Assembly (NCBI GenBank): GCA_024752435.1
Contig: CP103032.1
Coordinates: 1,302,001-1,366,000 of the forward strand
Source: Allantophomopsis cytisporea
Lineage: Eukaryota; Ascomycota; Leotiomycetes; Phacidiales; Phacidiaceae
Length of the DNA: 64,000 nucleotides
Direction: 5' to 3'
Part shown: positions 13,202 through 25,799 of the stretch, in pieces
Layout of the letters: each line of letters begins with the position of its first letter
How positions within the stretch are numbered: the first letter of the stretch is position 1
Translations under genes and position numbers: made by a program
The notes under the pieces: model-generated
Told to the model about the DNA's origin: nothing
What the model saw: only the letters and a program-made list of their open reading frames with translations
Database searches by the model: none

Positions 13202-15989
13202 CTTATACAAATCATCCTACAGCATGTGCTACAAACTAGTATTTTGTTGTAGTAAGAAGGTCGAGGAAACGTGACTATATAATGTGTACAAATAATGAAA
13301 ATAAATAGATAGAATGGTAAACGTGAAGTGGGTAGGTACCTAAGTAACTTACTTACCTGTAATTTTAAAACTTGATATTTATATTTCTTCGGCCTATTCC
13401 ATCTATTTGGCCGGGGTCACTTTTATTTGTTCTACTTATCAGTCAGTATAATACCATAAGTAGCTCTCTCTACATGTCAAACATATGCTCCATCCGTACG
13501 TTCATACTGCACAGCCTCCGGGCATGAAGGGTGGAAAACCTAAACGGTATTCAATCAGGTAAGGTAGGAGCTTCTTGTAATTTAATAACATTGTGACTGA
13601 TGGGGGAGGGGGGGCTGGTTCATTTTTTTCTTCTATACAAATTCTTTGTGAATTGAGAGAACGAGAAAGGGAAGGAGATCAAACAACAACCAACATAAGT
13701 TCGAAAGTGGGAAATTAATGTCGATGAGAGTGGTCACCAAAATCATCCAAAATCAGGATAATCAATAATCGCCTTTTGTAAAGATCAAGAGATTGTACGC
13801 GCGGAATAGAGAACTCCATGTTACCGGAACTCTACATGGAGTTCATCCGGACATACTTCATAATCGCTTTATTGATTAGGTAGGATGATGGTGATTATGT
13901 GACAAGCTGGCCCAGCTTTGCTTGAAAATTGGGAGATTGAGAAAAACACAAGACGATATGCTTAAATAACGCTGGCATACGCATATCTCAGCTCATCCAA
14001 GCTTACCCTGGCTTGCGGATACAGCGAACATTTATTCGTTATTTCAAAATTCACTTCAGACACCAAAGTGTTCTGCATGAACAAATCAAACAAAGTCAAA
14101 GAAAAGACAAGCACGATAACTGCACCATATCCATCAAATGAGGTCCTCACTTTCATACCGTACATATCGTACCACTGACTAATGCTAAGTACTTTACCAG
14201 GTTGTACCTGTGTACCATTACATATACAGGCAGAAAGCACGTGTGAAATGAACGGCAGCCACGAAAGGATTGATTGATTGATTCGAACGAGTTAAAGTCG
14301 TACGTACATCCATAAGGTAAGATGATGCAAAGCAGCTGAAAGTGTTGTGGCATGACTATTTCAGCTTCCTCACCCGAGGTCAAGTTTGAAGTAGTTATGC
14401 GACACTCATCGAAGAGATAAGTAATCTAAGAATGGAGTACCAAGTACTCGTTACACTTCTTTCTACTGCGTTATCAGGACATCCCGTTCCATTTCAAAAA
14501 CAGTTCCTTTCACATCTTCCGAAATCACAGCACTTGGATGCTCCGAGTAGGTTATTAAAGACTGCCGAATTGGCGGATGTATCTTAAGCAGAGCGCATTC
14601 AGATAATGAATGGACAAGAGCTCATTTATCCTCCGAGCACTTGCAGGCAGATCTTTCTATTTTATTTTACGGAGATATGTCCGTACTCCGCACACAACAC
14701 CACACCAACACTAGCATCATCACCAAATCTTTACGGGATATGGCAAGGAATAACGAATACGAAGAATTACCAGCCCAAATGCTGTCGACGAATGCGCATT
14801 CCGTACGAAGCACCAAACAAACTACACGTCCTTCGTGCTTTGTACTTGAGTAGAGTAGCGACTATAGTGGAGTGATGTGCATACCGGCTACTGTGATATC
14901 ACAATCTCCAAGACAGGCCACATGACTATTATTCCCAGCTCAACTTGTCTTCAACTCGACAATCGTAGCGTGCAACAGCTTTGATTTCAAATACGCGCGT
15001 TCAAAACACTCGCGTAAACATGCCATTATTATTATTATTATTAGTAGGTATTAATTTTTAGTAGGTATTAATTTTTTTCTGCTCACTTGAAGCTCGAACC
15101 TGTCATGGAATTCCATCAATACTTGATATAATATGGTATGTTATTGCAGCCTTTATTACTACTATCATCATCACTACTGCAGGGAGTATGGGAAACGGCA
15201 CTTGGCCTGTCCTGATGTCATTGAGCACATGTCTTTTGGTGCGAGTTGTAATACCCACATGTCCACACATGGAGTTTGATCTGTACAGCCAGATTCCCTA
15301 TGAGGAGATTCCCAATAAGGAGATTCTACATATCCATAGTCGGCGGGTCTTGTCGGATTAGCTGAGGTGATTGAGATAAGATACATAAGTACCCATGACC
15401 TTACGCAGTAATACAAAACCCATTCGGTGCATAGTAACCCCCTTCCACTTCACGCCGTTTTCATACTAGCCATATGTCCAGATACAATATGTATACCGAA
15501 GCATAAATCCGAACCATACAGGAGCAGGAGGAACGAGGCAAGGAGCAGTAACTTAATCTGCATCGCAAGACAGCGCCAGCTTCTGAACAGTCAAAGAGAT
15601 TAGGTGAGAGAAGGGCTTGCTGTGACGAAAGGTCACTAGAGAAAATATTACATGGTCATTGACACTCCATACCCAGGCTTCGTTGCCGTATAATCATTCA
15701 TTTTCTCTACATATGTACATCTGCGTATACAGTACCAAGTACTCTCACATGCTTGATGGTAAGCCAGAAAGAAAGGGGTCTCGAACATTGCCTGAAGTCC
15801 CTACCATATATGCCTGAATTAATCTTTTGAAAACGCCCAAACCCATATGTGTATTTAGTGCACCATTTCCGACCATGCATCCCCCAAATTCGTATACTTA
15901 TTCTTACAATGTTTCGTTCGAGCCATGATTCGTGTTCGCAAAAGATCTCCGCTTGTAGCCCCAGAACATGAGCGTGCTCCTTCAACGCG

Positions 15990-17686
15990 TCACCTCCTAT
16001 CTCCATCAGTCTTCAGTCGATAGGTATCTACGAGACCCGGAAACGCTCTTGCGAAGGCAGGGCCAAGAGACCAATTCTCCAACCGACGCATGTGACGCTC
16101 AAAAACAGGATTTATAATCAAATCTCCATCAACACCTTCCATGCTAAGCAAAGTATCCGTGGGCTCATATGGCCAATTCAAGCTGAGTGTTGTAGTGAAA
16201 GGAATGAAGAAGTTATCAAAAAGATACTCGCGAGGATTGTAGTCCCGAACTAGCTTGTCCCGCATGTGTGGCCATGGCAAGTGATCTATCCAAGCTGGAT
16301 GCGGTGTAAATAACTGAGATGGTCGAGGCGTGACCCAGTCTGGCAGCCGATCATAGTTTTCTTGTGTAGGACTGATCTGCCAACGCATGATGAGAAACAT
16401 GATGTACAGAACAGCCACCTTTTCAGGTAGGGTAGACAAGTCAGGAAATGTAGCCAGGATGTCAGTGAAGACCTTCGAGAGAGGATGCGATTGAGCGCTT
16501 CGCTCGGGATTCAGAAGTGAGGAAACACTAGGGTAAGCTGGACCAACAAGCTTAGGCGTCGATAAGCCTTTCGCTGCTAGCTGACGACGTTCTGCGAGGA
16601 AGTCAAGAAGAAGGGAATCGAGCGGGCAAGTTGGGCCATAGTTGCGGATAGGGGTGGCATGGGCAGGTGTCTCACCAGAGACTTGTCCGAGAGGGTATCC
16701 GTGGTCACTTTCCCTAGAAACGCTTCGTCGATTCTGCATACCACCATTGCTATCCTGCTTAATATGATTATGAGGCTGATTACCACGCATGTCCTGACTT
16801 GGAGGTATGCCATTGATGCCATTGGGAATTTTGTTCACACGCTGATTTCCATCGAGAAGAAATTCCAAGCCGAGACGCTCAGGGCCAATCTCCAAGCCGT
16901 GGGTAAGATCATGTCGCTGCTGATTGAACATTCGCGATTGTACAAAATTCTGAGAATCATGGGATTGTAACTGTGTATTGCCCGAGATTTGCCACTGATG
17001 TGGTCCAGGTCCTGGCCCCGGCCCTGGCCCAGGAGTTGAGTTTGGCGAAGCAATTCTCGAAGTCGTGCTGGGTGTAAGATTCGATGCCGAGTGTGGTCGT
17101 TGGGGTACTTGAGTTGGAGTCGAAGTGAAAGTCTGAGGCTCATTACCTGGCCAGCATATTAGCAGTTATAACCACAATTTCGGGGGCTCATATTACACTT
17201 ACTGAGAGGGCGACCAAGAATTGGTTCAATGAGAGACAAGACCGTAGCTAGTCTCTTCTTGATATCTGCATTTTCGGCCTCGACAGCATCCTTCTGACGT
17301 ATGATCATCTGTAGCTCTTGGTATGGCTGTTGGCTGGTCAATTCCCTGATCTTATTCTCTAAGCCCTCAATCTGGTTCTTGGTTCTCTCACGAATGGCGC
17401 GTTGTGCCTCTCGATCGTTGGCTCTCTTCTTCGCCAATTGCTCGGCCGTCATACTCGCAACACCACGGTTCGAAGACGTCTTTCGCTTCTTATTGTTATG
17501 CTCTGCTCCCAAGCCCCGGTCGCCGGGCGTGCCTCCACCCTCGCTGCCACCGCCACCAACATCCGGGGAAGGATGAGCGCTCACGTCAGCTTCATTGTTG
17601 TTGCTGCCGCCGTTGTTATTGTTCGAATTGTTCGAATTGCTGTTTGATGGAGGCTCTCGTGGAGCAGTCGCATCATGACGATCCAT
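15990..17686 (-). CDS. bZIP transcription factor with C-terminal DUF3425 domain
   Basis: Predicted 546-aa nuclear protein from exons 17686-17203 and 17146-15990; the 56-nt intron joins ILGRPLS to NEPQTFTS in frame. Residues 1-75 are Asn/Ser/Gly-rich. The basic region (about 80-105) contains KKRANDREAQRAIRERTK and a nuclear-targeting NNKKRK just before it. A leucine-zipper-like coiled coil runs to about residue 155. A Pro/Gln-rich middle follows, then a DUF3425 module near residues 380-540 with PDWVTPRPSQLFTPHPAWID and NPREYLFDNFFIPFTT. This architecture is common in Pezizomycotina regulators of development, stress and secondary metabolism; the target genes cannot be inferred. The basic region deviates from the usual NxxAAxxCR: an extra residue puts Asp where Asn normally sits. 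Confidence 0.92.
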
Positions 17687-18742
17687 TGTGGTTGCGGGGT
17701 TGGAAAGCCACTGCGCATAAAGCGCAAATGCTTAATTCCCAATTGTTGGAATTTCGAAGGCGTCGCGCATCCAGCGTCTCACATGTTAGATACGTAAATA
17801 TCGTAGATCGTTGTTGTATATCAAAGTGAGAGCCTATAAGAGCAGCCAGTGATAGAAAATTGTCATGTTGGAAGCCTCGAAGGTTGCACAACGAGTCAGT
17901 TTTAAAATTTAGGGGCTCGGCGCAGGGTTTGAGCGCTCTGTTGTTGATTGGGGATGTGGGTGCCGGGCGAAAGTGGGAAACACCAGAATATCGAATTGTT
18001 CCACGGTGGCTTCGGCCGAGAACGCGAAAGCCCCATACTTTTGATCGGCTACCCATGCGTGCCATGGTGCCCCATACCCCATAATCTAGTAATAAAGCAT
18101 ATACATAGGTAGTATAAATACATTGAGCTTTGTCTTGTTCGGAGAAGATCTGGTGTATCTTGTATATTGTACTTCGTGTACGAACAGCGCTTTGTACTAA
18201 GTAGAAGCAAGACACTTACTTACTTGAATTCTAGTATTCTATGCGTATGTAAGTCGTCCTAAAAGTGGATGTGAGATGAACTCTATCTATATTCATATGT
18301 ATGTGTACGTAGTACTCTAACTCTATCCTTAGGCTGAAAGATAGGAAGAGCCATGAATCATCCATCTGCAAGGAGTTTGAACAACAATTAAAAGTATATT
18401 CGTAAAACTTATGCATAGAGTAGCTCCTTTCACAATTTCAATATGCTAGAGGCACGTGATGGCATATCTGGGTGATGTGGGCACTACATATTACGTGTTA
18501 CCTTACATTGGTCTTTGTAGATTATTCCATGATCAACATAGTCGTTCTTGGAAGGCAGGTCATATTGTCCATCTTGGAGCTTTAATTCACGTTGTTATTT
18601 TCAATGCCTTTCGTATTGCTCGAGTGGAAATCCCCATCATATCGACAGGACTCGAAACTCCTGGCGCTTAAAACATCACTTGTTCCACCTGCATCATCCT
18701 TTTCATAATATGAATAGGTACAAGGTAAGCCTATGGCCATCC
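17687..18742. other. Intergenic region between bZIP promoter and NIC96 3' end
   Basis: No gene is recognised. It should hold the bZIP gene's promoter and leader (left part) and the 3' UTR of NIC96 (right part). Confidence 0.55.
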
Positions 18743-21700
18743 TCAGTACGCCTGTTGAGTACCAGCTCTTGCCAGCAGCCCAGAAACATTTGCTGGTAGC
18801 TTGTACTTGATTGTACTGGAATAGAGCAACAAATCCTGCTGTTTCTGGTTCAATTCTGCAAGCAACATACGCCGTGCGCCATCATTTCCACCGAATTGAC
18901 CATGTGACAAGTGAGAAGATTGCTGGATACAGGATTCAACAGCCCATGCCATGAGGCTAGGCACGTTGCGAGCGATAACTTGAGGCAAAGATGAAAAGCC
19001 CGTCGCTGCGGTGCGAATTTGCTGAGAGTCGCCTTGTGCTTTCAGGGGAAGAATATTGAGACTTTCGATAACCTTCTATTTGTTAGTATGCGTTTGAAAA
19101 CGACAAAAATTGGCTAGAATAACTTACATCGAGAGCTTCTGTCCATCTTTGCTTTGCCACCATGTTCTTGGCCTCACTCATTCTCAGCAAAACGCCGCAA
19201 GCTTCCCTGTTCTGCTGGCGAATCTTGCTATACACTAATGCATTCGCATTGTATACCATCATCATGTTCTTTGCCAGCTCGATAGGGTCATCAACAGCAG
19301 TCAAACTCAGACTCTGTGACTGACCTGGCTCTGTACCAGTCCCGATTCGTGGTTTGAGTGGTGCCAGTTTTAGCTGATCCTGGCCAATATCTGTTGCAAC
19401 AGCCTCACTCAGAGCACGGTTGATGATTACAATAACATTGTCAAATTCCTCAGCCAGGTGAAACAACAGTACTGCGTCGGTTGTACGTCCATTCTCATCG
19501 GCCATGCTGGCTGCTTGAATGGTGACAGTGCGCATGAAATCGTCGGCGGTCTCAAGACCGATGAGCTTAAGTCGTTCCTCTATGCAACCCTTTGCTCGTT
19601 GACCATCGCTTCGGATATCACCCAGTAAAGTAGAAAACTCTCGGCTTTCAAGGACCAGCTCACGAAGAGCCTCATGACATAGCATAATTTGCTGCTGACC
19701 AGCTTCGCCAGGAAGGTCTTTGTTGAGACAGATAAGAGTGAGATAGTCTACAGCCGCTGCAACGTTGGCAGCGCGGAAGTCTCGAGTATAGTATCCAAGC
19801 ATTCGTCCAAAGCTTACCTGAGGAAGTCCACGGATATTCTTGTTGAGAAGATCGGTGTCCGTGCTGACCGGGTCCGAAGCACGCAGCAGACCATAGTATT
19901 CGAGTCCGATAGCAAAATGCACAGCATCAACATATTGCGATGTATACAGGTATGCCACGGCTTCCTCGAAAAGACCAGCTAAGACTTGTAGGTAAAAGTA
20001 CATGCCAAGACCATGGTTTTGATCCCCTGCACCCTTGGCGAAGTGTCGACTTCCAATTTCCTTGACGGTGTGGCGGATCTCATCTAGACCATATACTTCA
20101 CTTGCGATTTCGTCAACACGATTCACTTCTCTTGCGAGATTGAATTGAAGCCAAATCCAATCATTGATGCCCTGGTTGCAATCCTCAATTGTTCGGGTAT
20201 CGATACCGCATCGTCCAATGACCTTGTAACATGCCATTCTATAAGGGTCAATGGTATGATCTGGACCCACGCGAAGACGCTGATTATACTCGTTGTTGAT
20301 GCGATCTTGGAGTTCGCGTCGGAGCCTTCTATCGCTGCTATTGTAATAATCTGTGATGTATGTAACGAAGTTGCGGTCAATTGCTCGGAATGCTACAGCG
20401 TTGCTGGTCACGTACTCCGCGGCGTCCTTAACATAGCCAGCACGCAGGAGATAGAAAACAATTGGCCAAGCGTAATCATCTCCAATAGTTTGAAGGTTTG
20501 TATCATCTGGAGAAAGGTCATTTCGAACAGCCCTTAGTCGTACGTAAGCCTTGACCTTATTTAGCACACTAGGTACTCCCCCCAGATTTGCCTCTTTCGG
20601 ATTTCTGATGACAAGGGACTCGAGTTCCTGGTAAAATTGTTTCTCGAGATATCTGTTTGCGCCAGCAAGAATCATCTTTCTGACCTTCATAGCTTTAGCC
20701 GAGTTGGGTAAATCGTCAAGATAAGCATCAGCAAAGTGTCGCTCCTTCACGGCCTTCGGATCCGCCGAACTTCGAATTTCCGGGTTCTCTCCGATCATCT
20801 CTATAAGTGCCTTGTATGCATTGACAACATGCTGCACATGCTGATCGCTACTTTGAGCCTCGACATCGGCAAGCTCTTGAAGTAGAGGATACATTTGGCC
20901 ACGGAGGCGTGATATATTGAGATGCTGCACCTTCTCGATATATTTCTGTTGTTTCTCCCGTAAAAATCGATCCTTTGGACTCGCCACAAAAGCTGTTCCG
21001 ATAGCTTCAACCTTCTTCTCTACATCAGGGAAGAGACTCTGATGGCCAGTTCCAATTGGAGCCGGTGTACCAATAACAGATTGTTGCATGTTCGAACGGC
21101 CAAATGCACTGACATTGCTTGGTGTACCAGGACCACGAGAGCCATTCAAAGCCAGGCCCTTGCCGCGTCTTGCAGAAACGCCAAAGCCTCCTTGTACTTC
21201 AGACCTCGTGCCATAGAAACCGCCCGCCCTCGAAGAACCATTCGGGATATCTCTGGCTTTGATGCCAAAGTGTTGGTAAATCCGTTTTCTTTGAACATCC
21301 CACTCCATAGTAACTGTATCGTCTAAGAAAGCATCAAAGTCCCGAACGGAGCGCGCAAGACCGTCAGCTATCATGCCAAGTGTTGTCTGTGTTTGCAAGT
21401 TGGTAAGGTATGATTCTACGTCCGTGTCTAGCGCAGTCACTGCTTGTGACTTATCGATACCAGTGGTTTGGCTCTCGAAATAATTGAGATCGCGTGCGGT
21501 AGCATTTGGATCAACTCCAGAAGCTGATAACAAGTAATGTGCTCTACCTCCATTGCTTCGGTTTTGTGCGTTTGGTCCAAGTGTTCGAAGTTTGCTCTGA
21601 ATTGATGTAAGGCCAAAGTGCAGATTTGGCATATCATCTAACGCTGTCTCACCACGAGGTCTCTTTCGGCTCTTCTCCAAAAGGCTATCGAAGAGAACAC

Positions 21701-22175
21701 CTGCTTTGGGAGCAGACTGTTCCTGCTGTCCTTGGGAAGCTGGCTGCTGCTGTGACTGCGCTGGTCCACCAAAGAGAGATGACGATGCTTGTTGCGGTTG
21801 GGGCTGAGGTTGTGATTGAGGAGCCCCTCCAAAGAGAGATGTTGTCTGTTGAGGTTGTGATTGTGGTGCGGATCCAAAGAGAGACGTAGTTTGTGCTGGT
21901 TGTGTCGACTGCGTAGCATTTCCAAACAGGCCCGATCCTGCTGGCTTGTTCTGCGTGTTTGCATTCAAGCCTCCAAAGAGACCTCCAGAAGAGGCCGGCT
22001 GTTGCTGAGACGGTTGCGCCTGCGACGAAGATCCAAAGAGACTGGGTGTAGCCTGGGTGGTGTTCGAAGCATTGAGTCCAGAAAACAGTGAGCTACCGGT
22101 CTGCGCAGGTGCTCCCGGCGTCGAAAACGGGGAAGGTTTTGACTGGTTGTTATTCAAATTTCCGAATAGCGACAT
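18743..22175 (-). CDS. nic96: Nucleoporin Nic96/Nup93 with FG-repeat N-terminus
   Basis: Predicted 1126-aa protein from exons 22175-19128 and 19075-18743. The 52-nt intron carries a perfect TACTAAC branch site close to its acceptor. Residues 1 to about 170 are Gln/Ser-rich with many SLFG and GLFG units. The rest is the all-helical Nup93/Nic96 family fold, with RNPKEANLGGVPSVLNKVKA, a good family hallmark, near residue 540. The protein is a linker of the inner ring of the nuclear pore and also anchors the Nsp1 channel complex. I chose the Met of MSLFGNL because FG-containing starts are common in such proteins and the 19 codons upstream look like leader. Yeast Nic96 is 839 aa, so the extra length is mainly the FG-rich N-terminus and a loop near residues 310-370. 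Confidence 0.93.
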
Positions 22176-22763
22176 GATGAAGAAGTTGAAGAGGCCTCTG
22201 GTGTTGTCGTGACCAGAGAATTGCTGGTACAAGCAAAATCGCGTTGGAAGCGCGACAATTATTGATCTCGCAACATTTCGTGAGAGCGGAAGCTGTGTTT
22301 ACTACTTTCGCCCTAGTGATGGCGGAGCAGCAGGGCTGTATGCCTCAGGATCCAGAATTGACTTGAGCTTTCCGTCGCCTTCAGAAACCAAGCCCGAGGA
22401 GGCAGATGGAGTGTGTGAAAGAAATCTAAGTTATAATAGATACTGGTATTGACTCTGCCCATATGTTCCTGGTCGACATACCCATAGTATGCTCGACACA
22501 TTTCCAGGTTCTCTTGGGAGGAAATTCATAATCATGACTTCTATCCTGAGATGACCACGACTTTCACATAGACTTGAGGGTAATATTGGATATTAAATTT
22601 ATGGCTGTAGAGTTGACACAGAGACTATACACGATTATGGTAAACATCATTATATTCACTTGTCACTATAGATAACTACTCATTTGGGATAGAAGGTCCA
22701 TCATCATTCGTTCTCAGTCTCTGTATCGAAGGGGTATATTATGGTTATTTAGCTCTTGGCCGC
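22176..22763. other. Short intergenic spacer, NIC96 promoter
   Basis: Lies between the start of NIC96 and the stop of the EMC10-like gene, both on the minus strand. No gene is seen. It should hold the NIC96 promoter. Confidence 0.55.
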
Positions 22764-23388
22764 TCACTCTCCTCCGCCAGTCGTCAATCCTAGAACAACA
22801 ACTCCCAGTATCGCCCACCAATATCTGTTTAGATCAGCCAGTGTAATATGGATAATGATGGGACATTACTGTTTACCTCTGCAAGAAGGTCTTCTCCACA
22901 ACTTCAGGTTCCAGCTTTCCCTCCTTCGACAAGACCACAGGCTTGTTTAGTTCAACCTTCTTACCTGCCATCGTCTTAACAATCTTCGCCTTTGGCCCAA
23001 AATCCCTTGTTTGACCCGCATCAATCATACCACTTTTGAGTGTGACCCCCAAAATTTCGCCCTGGGATGTCAGAGACAAAATGATTGTTGGAGAATAACC
23101 TTTCCCAAAGCTCTCAACCGAAGTGACCGATGTAGAGGATGTCCATGACTTTGTTGACTTGTCGTATACACCGACACGAACAAGCTCCACACCTTCTGGA
23201 ATCTCAGGAGCTTCGTATGCCGCGATCTCTGCAGCGAGGGTGGATGGGTTGTAGTGAACGTCGGCGAGCAAGGCAACAGACGGGGAGCCCACTGGTTGCA
23301 TATATACAGCTGTCGAATCGATGAACTCGGAGGAAGCTGCAGCAGTCACAGCCGCGCATATAGCCAGCAGAGTTCGAAAAAGGCGCAT
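22764..23388 (-). CDS. emc10: EMC10-like subunit of the ER membrane protein complex
   Basis: Predicted 190-aa membrane protein from exons 23388-22877 and 22824-22764, with a 52-nt intron. Residues 1-19 (MRLFRTLLAICAAVTAAAS) form a signal peptide. A luminal beta-rich domain follows. The second exon adds YWWAILGVVVLGLTTGGGE, a C-terminal membrane helix ending at the stop. The order signal peptide, beta domain, then an aromatic F..YW helix near the end matches EMC10, as do the segments SVESFGKGYSPTIILSLTSQ and GEILGVTLKSG. EMC inserts tail-anchored and multi-pass proteins into the ER; EMC10 is a peripheral luminal subunit. The match rests on pattern memory, so an unrelated small type I ER protein remains possible. 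Confidence 0.68.
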
Positions 23389-23574
23389 GGTTGAACAATG
23401 ATGGTTGAGCTATGTTTCTTGAGAGCCAGAAGGTACAACATCAAATGATTGTCGCGCGGACCCGTCAACGAGGCGCCGATCCTGGTTAGCGATATGCCAG
23501 CCTCGATCCCTGAAACCACAGGTATCCTCAGGAAGTCTAGTACTTGGTAGAGGAGAGCTCATAAGTTACTTACG

Positions 23575-23601
23575 TACACAAACTCAACTCAACTCAACTC
23601 A
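23575..23601. repeat. (AACTC)n pentanucleotide repeat
   Basis: Four to five tandem AACTC units in intergenic DNA. Confidence 0.85.
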
Positions 23602-25593
23602 CAGGATGAATTGGTGAATAAGACTTGCAGATCATGTCAATATTCTCGCTAACATATCACCCGAAGGAGAACAATATACCATCCACTCGTGTAATAGATA
23701 CTCCGCAAGAACCATAATGTTGATTGACCTTTGAATAGCAACTTCGCTACCTTGAGGACTGTAGATATTTTCTACTACATATGGTGTATGTAGCAGCAGC
23801 ACAGTACTTAACTTTGCCCTGCACGCTGCAGCTACTACTGTGTATGTATAGTTCATCCACTCCATACAAAGTACTCTGGATTCTGGAGTCACCTAGGCCT
23901 CGGTATGTGGGGTTTGAGAGCTCAAAAGAAAATGAGAAACGGCCCTGACCTACGCAGCTCTATAACAATAACTTCAAAGATTTTCAGAAATACGTACTTG
24001 AGGTATTGTCAAAGCCTAAGTAAAGTTCATACACTGTACTTGTATAAGAAAATTTCTCACAAGAAGGACTTCGGCGATAAAATACGTAGATCGATAGGGA
24101 AGGTACAAAGTAGTTTCGGGTTTTCAGTGACAACTATGTGTGACTCCACTCAATTGATGAGGAAAGAGTAGGAGAGGCTGTGAATACAGCAGTAGACGAT
24201 GTATCGACGAAAGTGCCTGAAACTTCAATCAGTTCTCATGTCCGAGAGGAGCGGTGTCGGAAGGATACTTAGGTAGGTTTGTGCAGCTCATTATTAAGCT
24301 GCCTGTTAGAAGGATGTAAAATTCGATCTCAATGGAATCATAAGATACCTAAGCAAGTTGAGTTAAGGCAATCATAGGCAGGATAGATGTTCAGGGTCCT
24401 GTTCGCCTCATGGTTTTCTCGGGGAAAAGTGTTGAAGGTACGGGGGTACCTGGCTCCGTTCCTACACCACCATGCGAACGAATGATCAATCTGGAAGAGG
24501 ACGTACAACAAGGGGATAACAAATGCTTCGATTCCCCTCTTCAATCCCCTTTCGCCTCATTCCCTCTTCTCTTTCGTTCTACGGACATAATGTACTTCTT
24601 CATTCCACGCTTAAAGAGAAGGACTAGTCAGTACCTTGTCCATGAGATTCAATCTACATACATACTTTTCATATATAGTAAGTACACCGGACGGCGGCAC
24701 CTTATGATTGCTGGTCAGGTGTGAAGACTCGACCTGAGCTGTAGCTTAAGTGGGGGAGGACATGGGGAGTTAGTTGTTGATGGTGTGGGGGGCGGACTTG
24801 TCCAATTTTCTGTCATGGGTAGTGCGTCATAGGTTCGTGAGTTTACACGGCGAAGCTGAGTGTACTGTCTGTACTGTACCTACTACCTACCTATGAACAC
24901 CAAATCTCAGCCATCTGTTCTTCGAGTCAGAAGTCCAAGATAAGTGCGCAGTGCAATTTCTTCTCTTCTCTTGCTGCATGATCATCGGCCGTATATACCA
25001 GAAGGGTATATGGTATATGGATCGGAACATGAAGTGATTTCTAGCATTGATTGGTTTGTATATGTATGAATGATGTTCCATGCTAATAATGATTACTTGA
25101 TGCGACGCTCAACTCTGATCTGTGCTCCGTCAGGTAGAGTAATCACTCTTTCACTCAATCAAACCATCCATACTGGACATACATACATACATACACATAC
25201 ATACCTGTACTAGACATAATCTACGCCCCCCCTTCCCCACCCCATCTGTGTGAGCTCACTGAACTGCGTCACTCCAGTCACCTATCAAACTTAAAGTACC
25301 TGTAAGTGCTGTACTCGTAGCACTGACTCACCCAAGGTACCTTAGGTGTCTATCGAACTTAAAGTGACCTCAAGTATCTGACTTCACCTGCCTTACCCTG
25401 CCTGCCCACATAGCTACAAAGGTTTTTCTATTGCTACCTCCTCCATCCTCCTTCACTCCTACAAACTCATATCTCTCATACTCTCATCTCAATCCTCATT
25501 GATCAAGATCTTCCCCAATTCTCTCCTCTCTATTATCCTGCCTGGGACAACAAAGCAAGGTCACTACAATTTTCATAGATCTCTACTATTTGT

Positions 25594-25601
25594 TGACGTC
25601 A
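25594..25601. promoter_or_regulatory. Perfect CRE palindrome TGACGTCA in the FGGY leader
   Basis: An exact TGACGTCA, the classical site for CREB/ATF-type bZIP dimers, lies about 200 bp upstream of the FGGY start codon. It may be in the promoter or inside the transcribed leader; which one cannot be told from sequence. Confidence 0.35.
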
Positions 25602-25799
25602 GATTTCGTATTCACGACTCTTCGTTGAATTTGACGAGAGAAGCAATTACCCCTCATCTTATACAATTGGTAAGAACGATCCCGCCTGTTCGATCTCCTC
25701 ACTTGCTCTAGATCGTCAATTGGCCCAGAGCGCCTCTTCCTCCTACGGTTGACTGACATTATGTGCAGCCGTAACACAGATCATATATAGGTCGTTAGC

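Larger units (their letters stand above)
10486..15989. other. Long gene-poor interval (about 5.5 kb)
   Basis: No protein family is recognised in any frame. It contains a GTAG run (10803-10823), GA repeats (11098-11151), a CTA trinucleotide run (11846-11874), an AT-alternating palindrome (12480-12512), an AT run (13180-13201) and an ATT-type repeat near 15025-15070. On the minus strand open frames extend up to 11462, but their translations are Ser/Leu/His/Thr-rich and follow the microsatellites. It may hold the long promoter and 5' leader of the phosphatase, a non-coding transcript, or the 3' region of the bZIP gene. Confidence 0.5.
23389..25799. other. Intergenic region between divergent EMC10-like and FGGY genes
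   Basis: The EMC10-like gene reads left and the FGGY kinase reads right, so two promoters lie here. I see no gene in 23.4-25.5 kb. It contains an AACTC pentamer repeat (23575-23601), an ACATAC repeat near 25180-25205, and two imperfect copies of a word like CTATCRAACTTAAAGT near 25282 and 25351. The region after about 25430 is pyrimidine-rich and is probably the leader of the FGGY gene. Confidence 0.55.
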
